In this document: piece after piece, positions 1-4,713 of the stretch | Layout: every line of letters begins with the position of its first letter | Numbering within the stretch: position 1 is the stretch's first letter | Source of the DNA: a bacterium | GTDB taxonomy: Bacteria; Desulfobacterota; Binatia; UBA12015 | Length of the DNA: 5,091 nucleotides | Assembly: GCA_018970825.1 (NCBI GenBank) | Contig: JAGWVP010000261.1 | Location: 1-5,091 of the forward strand | Reading direction: 5' to 3' | The notes under the pieces: model-generated | Databases searched by the model: none | What the model was told of the DNA's origin: nothing | The model's input: only the letters and a program-made list of their open reading frames with translations | Translations under genes and position numbers: made by a program

Positions 1-387
1 CGCGACGGCCGCGTGATCGAGGAGCTCGGCACCTACGATCCCCACGTGTCGGAGACCGACGCCCGATGCACGCTCAACGGCCCGCGGGTCGACTACTGGC
101 TGTCCGTGGGCGCCCAGCCGAGCGACGCCGTCCGCGTGCTGATCCGCAAATACGGAACCAACGGCACCCATCTGAAGCAGATGGAAACGGCCCGCGCCAA
201 GCTCGCCCTGCCGCGCATCATCCCCGAGCCGGGCGAGCCGGCCTACGTGCCCGCGCCGAAGCCCGATCCCGCGGCCGAGGCTCCGGTGGCCGAGGCGACG
301 ATCGCGACCGCCGAGGAGCAGCCTGCCGCGGAGCCCGTCGTGGAAGCCGTGGCCGAGGCCCCGGCGGACGAGCCCAAGGCTGAGTGA
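1..387 (+). CDS. rpsP: 30S ribosomal protein S16, 5'-truncated by the window edge
   Basis: S16 is a small-subunit ribosomal protein that binds 16S rRNA early in 30S assembly. The frame is open at base 1 and gives 128 residues. It begins at the S16 segment reading DGRVIEELGTYDP, so by comparison with E. coli S16 about 26 N-terminal residues lie outside the window. The second half of the core is clear: the NGPRVDYWLSVGAQPSDAVRVLIRK stretch (residues 27-50) matches the family's [25 protein letters not shown] region. The normal fold ends near residue 70. It is followed by about 58 residues rich in Ala, Glu and Pro, probably a disordered acidic tail, which is known in some bacterial S16 proteins. 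It is the first gene of the translation cluster here and is separated from trmD by 64 bp. Identification is firm; the role of the tail is unknown. Confidence 0.95.
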   Translation, partial: RDGRVIEELGTYDPHVSETDARCTLNGPRVDYWLSVGAQPSDAVRVLIRKYGTNGTHLKQMETARAKLALPRIIPEPGEPAYVPAPKPDPAAEAPVAEATIATAEEQPAAEPVVEAVAEAPADEPKAE

Positions 388-411
388 GCCCGAGTCGCCC
401 GGAGTCGGCTC

Positions 412-428
412 CGTCCGGTAGCCGGACG
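412..428 (+). terminator. Hairpin in the rpsP-trmD gap, possible attenuator or processing site
   Basis: A perfect 7-bp inverted repeat, CGTCCGG (412-418) and CCGGACG (422-428), encloses a 3-base TAG loop between the rpsP stop and the trmD start. An overlapping weaker stem, CGGAG (400-404) with CTCCG (409-413), would compete with it. Only three T residues follow nearby (433-435), so it is not a standard Rho-independent terminator. It could lower trmD expression relative to rpsP, but short GC stems arise easily in DNA this GC-rich. The rest of the 388-451 gap shows no recognisable promoter. Confidence 0.25.
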
Positions 429-451
429 CCCGTTTGGCACGCGTATCCATC

Positions 452-1351
452 ATGCGCATCGACATCGTCACGCTGTTTCCCGAGATGTTCTCGAGCTTCC
501 TCGACGGAAGCCTCCTCGGGGCGGCGCGCCGCAACGGACTGATCGACGTCCGCGTCACCAACATCCGTGACTTCGCAGAGGGCGTTCACCGGCAGGTGGA
601 CGACCGGCCGTATGGCGGCGGTCCCGGCATGCTCCTGATGCCCGGGCCGGTCGTGTCGTGCGTGGAGGCCGTGCGCGGCGACGCCCCCGCATGCCGTACG
701 ATCCGCACGATTCTCATGGCACCCGCCGGCCGACGCCTCGATCAGGCGCTGGTCGAGGAACTCGCGGGCCTCGAGCGCATCGTGCTTGTCTGCGGCCGCT
801 ACGAAGGCTTCGACGCCCGGATCGGGCAGACGCTCGATGCCGAGACGCTGTCGATCGGCGACTACGTGCTCTCGGGTGGCGAGGTCGCGGCCGCGGTCGT
901 GATCGACGCGGTCGCGCGACTCGTCCCCGGCGTCGTCGGCAACCGCGAGTCGCTGGTCGAGGAGTCGTTCTCCGAAGGGCTGCTCGAGTACCCGCAGTAC
1001 ACGCGTCCCGAGGTCTTCCGCGGCTCCCGCGTGCCCGACGTGCTCCTCTCGGGGCACCACGGCGACGTGGCGCGCTGGCGCCACGAGCAGTCGCTCGCGA
1101 CGACCCGGGCCGTGCGGCCCGACCTGCTCGCGGACCGACCCGGGACCGAGGGGGCTCCCGCCGGGGGCGGCCCGGGCAAGGGGGCGCGTCGGCGGAAGGG
1201 CCGGGAGCGGATTCCCGGAGGCCAGGGGACGGCCGCGAGCAGCGGGGCGCGGGAGGATGCCGGCTCGGCCGACGGCGAACCCGCGGGCGGGCCCGTGGAG
1301 CCCGGGGGCTCCGGCTCGGAGGGGCCCGGAGGCCCCGGGACGGCCCCGTGA
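452..1351 (+). CDS. trmD: tRNA (guanine37-N1)-methyltransferase TrmD, with long C-terminal tail
   Basis: TrmD transfers a methyl group from S-adenosylmethionine to N1 of G37, next to the anticodon of tRNAs for Leu, Pro and Arg, preventing +1 frameshifting. It is cytoplasmic and works as a SPOUT (trefoil-knot) dimer. The 299-residue product opens with the canonical MRIDIVTLFPEMF and shows DRPYGGGPGM (51-60), LVCGRYEG (112-119) and SIGDYVLSGGE (134-144), which form the knot and SAM pocket, then GLLEYPQYTRPEVF (176-189). Arg156 matches E. coli Arg154. The position of the catalytic Asp169 appears to be Glu171. The conserved part ends near residue 228, followed by about 70 Gly/Pro/Ala/Arg-rich residues; E. 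coli TrmD has 255 in all. I chose ATG 452 because it begins exactly at the family N terminus. An in-frame TTG at 434 would add six residues, and neither start has a strong Shine-Dalgarno. The stop overlaps the next start. Confidence 0.96.
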   Translation: MRIDIVTLFPEMFSSFLDGSLLGAARRNGLIDVRVTNIRDFAEGVHRQVDDRPYGGGPGMLLMPGPVVSCVEAVRGDAPACRTIRTILMAPAGRRLDQALVEELAGLERIVLVCGRYEGFDARIGQTLDAETLSIGDYVLSGGEVAAAVVIDAVARLVPGVVGNRESLVEESFSEGLLEYPQYTRPEVFRGSRVPDVLLSGHHGDVARWRHEQSLATTRAVRPDLLADRPGTEGAPAGGGPGKGARRRKGRERIPGGQGTAASSGAREDAGSADGEPAGGPVEPGGSGSEGPGGPGTAP

Positions 1352-1929
1352 GCGGCCCGGCCCCCCTCTACGTCGTCCTCGTCCACCACCCGGTTCTCGA
1401 CCGGGACGGGAAGATCGTGACGACCTCGATCACGAACCTCGACGTCCACGACATCGCCCGTTCGGCCCGGACCTACGGGGTCCGGAGGTACTTCGTGGCC
1501 CACCCGATCCCGGGGCTTCGGGCGCTGGTGGAGCGGATCGTCGCGCATTGGCGAAGTGGGTGGGGGAGTCGTTATAACCCTTCCCGCTTCGCAGCCCTGT
1601 CCCTGGTGCAGGTCGTCCACGATCTCGACCAGGCGATCGCGGCGGTGGAGCAGGATTCCGGACGCATGCCCCATCTCATCGCGACATCGGCGAAGTCGGT
1701 GGCGGGGGTTCTCCCCTTCCCGGCTCTCGCGCAGAGGCTCGAGTCGACCGACGAGCCGTACCTCCTCGTCTTCGGGACGGGGTACGGGCTCTCGGACGAG
1801 GTGCTGTCGCGCTGCGAAGCGCAGCTCGAGCCGATCCGGGGCACCGACGACTACAACCATCTCTCGGTCCGGGCGGCGGCGGCCATCGCGCTCGACCGGC
1901 TGCGCGCAAACCAGCAGGGGAAGCCATGA
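1348..1929 (+). CDS. SPOUT-family RNA methyltransferase (PF09936 type)
   Basis: This is a predicted SAM-dependent RNA methyltransferase of the small SPOUT group often encoded beside trmD in Deltaproteobacteria and also known from Thermotoga; its RNA target is not established to my knowledge. The 193-residue product has the family opening LYVVLVHHPVLDRDGK (7-22), then TSITNLDVHDIARSARTYGV (26-45), the HW...YNPSR segment (67-80), a glycine-rich SAM loop LVFGTGYGLSDEVL (140-153), and the knot motif around DDYNHLSVRAAAAIALDRL (167-185). Length and motif order fit a complete protein. The start is GTG 1348, whose bases overlap the trmD stop as GTGA; it lies nine codons before the first conserved residues. 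A GGAGG at 1328-1332 is rather far (15 bases) to act as its Shine-Dalgarno, so coupling to trmD translation is likely. The stop overlaps the rplS start. Family assignment is firm; substrate unknown. Confidence 0.9.
   Translation: MSGPAPLYVVLVHHPVLDRDGKIVTTSITNLDVHDIARSARTYGVRRYFVAHPIPGLRALVERIVAHWRSGWGSRYNPSRFAALSLVQVVHDLDQAIAAVEQDSGRMPHLIATSAKSVAGVLPFPALAQRLESTDEPYLLVFGTGYGLSDEVLSRCEAQLEPIRGTDDYNHLSVRAAAAIALDRLRANQQGKP
1916..1920 (+). promoter_or_regulatory. Ribosome binding site of rplS
   Basis: AGGGG lies five bases before ATG 1926, inside the last codons of the methyltransferase gene. With the ATGA overlap it fixes the L19 start and suggests that L19 can also recruit ribosomes independently of its upstream neighbour. 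Confidence 0.65.
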
Positions 1930-2285
1930 GCACGACCAACGTCATCCAGGCCATCGAGGCGGAGCAGCTCCGCACCGACATCCCGGCGTTCCGCCCGGGC
2001 GACACCGTGAAGGTGCACGTGAAGGTCGTCGAGGGCGAGAAGGAGCGCATCCAGGTCTTCGAGGGTGTCGTCCTGCGCCGCGCGAACGGTGCGAACCGCG
2101 AGACCTTCACCGTGCGCAAGATCTCCTACGGCATGGGCGTGGAGCGCACGTTCCCGGTGCACTCGCCGCGCATCGACAAGGTCGAGGTCGCCACCCGCGG
2201 CCGCGTCCGTCGCGCGAAGCTGTATTACCTGCGCGAGCTCTCCGGCAAGGCCGCCCGCATCCAGGAAGAAGGCCAGCGGCGGTGA
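1926..2285 (+). CDS. rplS: 50S ribosomal protein L19
   Basis: L19 is a large-subunit protein near the 30S-50S interface. The 119-residue product is collinear with E. coli L19 (115 residues) over its whole length: IEAEQLRTDIPAFRPGDTVKVHVKVVEG (10-37), then IQVFEGVVLRR (42-52), TFTVRKISYGMGVERTFPVHSPRIDKVEV (60-88) and the C-terminal RGRVRRAKLYYLRELSGKAARI (91-112). It is complete with no odd insertions. The ATG overlaps the methyltransferase stop (ATGA) and has a good Shine-Dalgarno. Its own stop overlaps the GTG start of the bactofilin gene. It sits after trmD as in most bacteria, so it is probably co-transcribed with the translation genes. Identification is certain. Confidence 0.98.
   Translation: MSTTNVIQAIEAEQLRTDIPAFRPGDTVKVHVKVVEGEKERIQVFEGVVLRRANGANRETFTVRKISYGMGVERTFPVHSPRIDKVEVATRGRVRRAKLYYLRELSGKAARIQEEGQRR
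2263..2272 (+). promoter_or_regulatory. Ribosome binding site of the bactofilin gene
   Basis: AGGAAGAAGG lies nine bases before GTG 2282, within the 3' end of rplS. It supports the GTG as a real start rather than a chance overlap, and is the clearest purine-rich ribosome binding site in the window. Confidence 0.6.
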
Positions 2286-2875
2286 TCGACGGCGGCCGCA
2301 CTCGTGCGCGGCCGTCCACGGCCGGGGTCGCGGAGCACGCGGCGCCGGCGACCGGCGGGGAAATCCGGGGCGGCGATCCCGAGAAGACGCCGAGTTCGAC
2401 CGCCGAGGAGATCTCGGCCCAGGTCGCCGGTCTCGCCGAGGACCCGAAGGGGTTCAAGCACCGCATCTCCGCGGACGCGACGATCTCGGGCCGCATCCAC
2501 TTCCCCGGCAACGCGCGCGTCGACGGGAAACTGAAGGGCGAGATCCGCGCCGACGCGCTGCTCGTGGTCGGCGAGAGGGCGATGCTCGAGGCCGACGTGC
2601 GGGCCGAGCGCCTGCTGTTGCGCGGCACGGTTCGCGGCAGCGTCGTGTGCCCGGGCTTCGCCGAGTTCGCCCCGGGGTCCGTCGTGGTCGGGGACGTGGT
2701 CGCGTCCACGCTGCTCGTCCGGCCGGGGGCGAGGATCGAGGGGGCCTGCCGGGTGGGCTTGCCGATCACCGCGGCCGCCGCGACGGGACCGGCCGCCGGA
2801 ATCGCAGTCGGGTCGTCGGCCGCTTCCGCGAGAGCTTCGGCCGGCGCGGACGGATCCCGGCTGTCCGGCCGGTAG
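2282..2875 (+). CDS. Bactofilin family protein (polymer-forming cytoskeletal protein)
   Basis: Bactofilins (PF04519, formerly DUF583) are small beta-helix proteins that polymerise without nucleotides and act as scaffolds for cell shape, stalk or pole functions and peptidoglycan enzymes, usually on the inner face of the membrane. The 197-residue product has a disordered N-terminal stretch (1-57), a core from about 60 to 158, and an Ala/Gly/Ser-rich tail (159-197). The core shows the short repeating turns of the family: ISADATISGRIHFPGNARVDGKL, then GEIRADALLVVGERAMLEADV, LLLRGTVRGSV, and VVVGDVVASTLLVRPGARIEG. I see no transmembrane segment. GTG 2282 is the only usual start codon (ATG, GTG or TTG) between the rplS end and the core. 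It overlaps the rplS stop and has a good ribosome binding site. The family call is strong; the cellular role and the reason for its place in a ribosomal operon are not visible. Confidence 0.88.
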   Translation: MIDGGRTRARPSTAGVAEHAAPATGGEIRGGDPEKTPSSTAEEISAQVAGLAEDPKGFKHRISADATISGRIHFPGNARVDGKLKGEIRADALLVVGERAMLEADVRAERLLLRGTVRGSVVCPGFAEFAPGSVVVGDVVASTLLVRPGARIEGACRVGLPITAAAATGPAAGIAVGSSAASARASAGADGSRLSGR

Positions 2876-2943
2876 GGGCACGGCCCGCAATCGGGCCCCT
2901 CCGCGGGTTCCCCCGCGCACCGGGTCCGTGATACCCGGCGCCC
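2876..2943 (+). other. Intergenic spacer with three consecutive GC hairpins
   Basis: Between the bactofilin stop and the lipoprotein start, three perfect 6-bp inverted repeats follow one another. GGCCCG/CGGGCC is at 2882-2897 with loop CAAT. CGCGGG/CCCGCG is at 2902-2917 with loop TTCC. CCGGGT/ACCCGG is at 2920-2938 with a 7-base loop. No T tract follows any of them. They may end or process the translation-operon transcript, or hinder ribosome access to the lipoprotein start, which has no evident Shine-Dalgarno. I cannot identify a promoter for the lipoprotein gene here. Some of this structure is expected by chance in such GC-rich DNA. Confidence 0.3.
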
Positions 2944-4713
2944 ATGTCGACCTCGCCGGGCCCCTGCCAGCGCGCCGCGCTTCGATCCGCTCGCGGCGCA
3001 ATCCTCCTCTCGCTCGTCGCGGCCGTCGCCGCCTGCGGCAACGGCGGTTCCCCGGCCGCACCTCTCTCGGCCGGTCCGACGCCGACGCCCGACCCGTGCG
3101 CGAACACGACGTTCGCGTCCACCTGGGAGGCGATCCAGACGCAGGTCTTCGAGCGTCACTCCTGCACGACCGATGCCTGCCACGGCTCGGGCCGCGCCGG
3201 GAACCTCGACCTGCGCGCCGACGTCGCGCACGCGAACCTCTTCGACGTGCCGTCGGCCGAGCGACCCTCGATCCAGCGCATCCGCCCGGGCGAGCCCAAG
3301 GCCAGTTACCTCTACACGAAGCTCGCGGCATCGACGCTCGCGGACTCGGGCGGCGCTCCGGGCGCCGAGCCGATCGTCGGCAGCCCGATGCCGAGCGGTC
3401 TCCCCGCGATCACGAAGGACGAGCTCGAGGCGCTGCGCATCTGGATCGAGGCCGGCGCGCCGCCGACGGGCTCGATCGGCGACTCGATCCGCGGCGACGC
3501 CGACTACGTCGGCAAGCTGCTCGGCGCGTGCCTGCCGCCCTCGGAGCTGGTCTCGATCAGGCCGCTCGACCCGCCGGCCGCGGGCGAAGGCGTGCAGTTC
3601 CGGATGCCGACCTTCGTGCTTCCCGCGAGCACCGAGCGCGAGGTCTGCTTCGCGCAGTACTACGACTTCAGCGACCAGGTTCCCGAGGAGTTGCAGGACC
3701 GCGCGCGCGGCGTGTTCTACGCGAACGGCAGCCACCTGCGGCAGGACCCCGGAAGCCACCACCTCGTCCTGCAGCACTCCGGGCTCGGGGCCGACCGCGT
3801 GCACGACCCGTCGTTCGGCGCGTGGACCTGCAAGGGCGGGAACAAGGACGGCCAGGCCTGCGAGCCGACCGAGCGCGGCGCCTGCGGCGCGGGCGGCGAG
3901 TGCGGCAGCGAGGTGAAGGACGTCGTCGCCTGCATCGGCTTCGGCCCCTCCGACGGAACCGTGAACCCGACCGGCGACTCGATCGGCGGCGCGCAGACCG
4001 CGCAGCAGATCCAGCCGCCGAGCCCCGACGGCTTCTACACCGAGGTGCCGATCCGCGGGATCCTCTACTGGAACTCCCACGCCTTCAACCTGACGACGAA
4101 GGACCACGAACTCGCCGTGCGGCTCAACATGAGCTTCGCGCGCGACCGCACCTGGCCGATCCGGAGCGTGACCGACGTGCACGCGATCTACGACCAGCAC
4201 GGACAGCCGCCGTTCACGACGAAGCGCTACTGCGCGGACCACACCTTCCCCGAGGGAGCCGAGGTGCTCTCGCTCAACTCGCACACCCACAAGCGCGGGC
4301 GGAACTTCACGATCGACCTGCCCTCGGGCGAGCGCATCTACGAGAGTTTCGACTACTCGGACCCGGTGAACCGCTTCTACACGCCGGCGATCCTGCTCGA
4401 CTCGCCCGACCCGGTGCAGCGCACGCTGCGCTACTGCGCCGACTTCAACAACGGTCTGCTCGAAGACGGCAGCCCCGACCTGCGGCTCGTCACCCGCCTC
4501 TCGACGATGCCCGACCGCACGACCTGCAAGCCGGTCGCGTGCGTCGCAGGCCGCATCGGCGAGCCGTGTGCGGGCGCCGACGATGACGCGGCGTGCGACT
4601 CCTCGCCCGGCGCGGGCGACGGCTGGTGCGACGCCTGTCCGCTCACGCCCGGCTCGACGACCGAGAACGAGATGTTCGTGCTGACCGGGACGTACGTGCT
4701 GCGGAGGCCCTGA
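2944..4713 (+). CDS. Predicted lipoprotein fusing a cytochrome-c-like module to a PHM/DBM-type copper monooxygenase domain
   Basis: The 589-residue product starts with a lipoprotein signal (Arg10, Arg14, Arg17; hydrophobic 19-30; lipobox VAAC with Cys31), then a Pro/Thr linker to about residue 51. Residues 55-175 resemble the mono-haem cytochrome-c-like modules of planctomycete and deltaproteobacterial proteins: CX4CH at 74-80, a GNLDLR segment, SPMPSG with candidate axial ligand Met149, and ELEALRIWIEAGAP. Residues 215-589 look like the copper type II, ascorbate-dependent monooxygenase fold of PHM and dopamine beta-monooxygenase. Candidate CuH ligands are His272, His273 and His379; candidate CuM ligands are His447, His449 (SHTHKRG) and Met577 (ENEMFVL). 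The 68-residue step from His379 to His447 nearly equals the 70 in rat PHM (172 to 242). Two Cys-rich insertions (296-330 and 528-565) account for the other, longer spacings. The likely location is outside the cytoplasm, lipid-anchored. Substrate is unknown, and haem loading and activity are inference. ATG 2944 is chosen for the complete signal peptide. Confidence 0.82.
   Translation: MSTSPGPCQRAALRSARGAILLSLVAAVAACGNGGSPAAPLSAGPTPTPDPCANTTFASTWEAIQTQVFERHSCTTDACHGSGRAGNLDLRADVAHANLFDVPSAERPSIQRIRPGEPKASYLYTKLAASTLADSGGAPGAEPIVGSPMPSGLPAITKDELEALRIWIEAGAPPTGSIGDSIRGDADYVGKLLGACLPPSELVSIRPLDPPAAGEGVQFRMPTFVLPASTEREVCFAQYYDFSDQVPEELQDRARGVFYANGSHLRQDPGSHHLVLQHSGLGADRVHDPSFGAWTCKGGNKDGQACEPTERGACGAGGECGSEVKDVVACIGFGPSDGTVNPTGDSIGGAQTAQQIQPPSPDGFYTEVPIRGILYWNSHAFNLTTKDHELAVRLNMSFARDRTWPIRSVTDVHAIYDQHGQPPFTTKRYCADHTFPEGAEVLSLNSHTHKRGRNFTIDLPSGERIYESFDYSDPVNRFYTPAILLDSPDPVQRTLRYCADFNNGLLEDGSPDLRLVTRLSTMPDRTTCKPVACVAGRIGEPCAGADDDAACDSSPGAGDGWCDACPLTPGSTTENEMFVLTGTYVLRRP

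Noticed and set aside
434..451. TTG at 434 as the trmD start
   Set aside because: It would add six residues (MARVSI) before the canonical TrmD N terminus MRIDIVTLFPEMF, and it has no better ribosome binding site than ATG 452.
218..1084. A 288-codon - strand frame over rpsP and trmD
   Set aside because: It is antisense to certain genes and its translation resembles no known protein.
1348..1351. TrmD and the second methyltransferase as one fused protein through a frameshift
   Set aside because: A clean GTGA overlap with a complete N terminus for the second enzyme explains the layout, and I see no slippery site at the junction.
862..1860. A 332-codon - strand frame over trmD and the second methyltransferase
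   Set aside because: No domain is recognisable, and it is antisense to two conserved genes with strong motifs.
1556..2281. Upstream extension of the bactofilin frame through rplS
   Set aside because: The frame is open but overlaps rplS completely, and its translation is Arg/Ser-rich noise. GTG 2282 with its ribosome binding site gives a normal-length bactofilin.
2928..4586. A 552-codon + strand frame overlapping the lipoprotein gene
   Set aside because: It is Arg/Pro/Ala-rich low-complexity sequence without domains, and is the shifted shadow of the frame that carries the signal peptide, haem motif and copper ligands.
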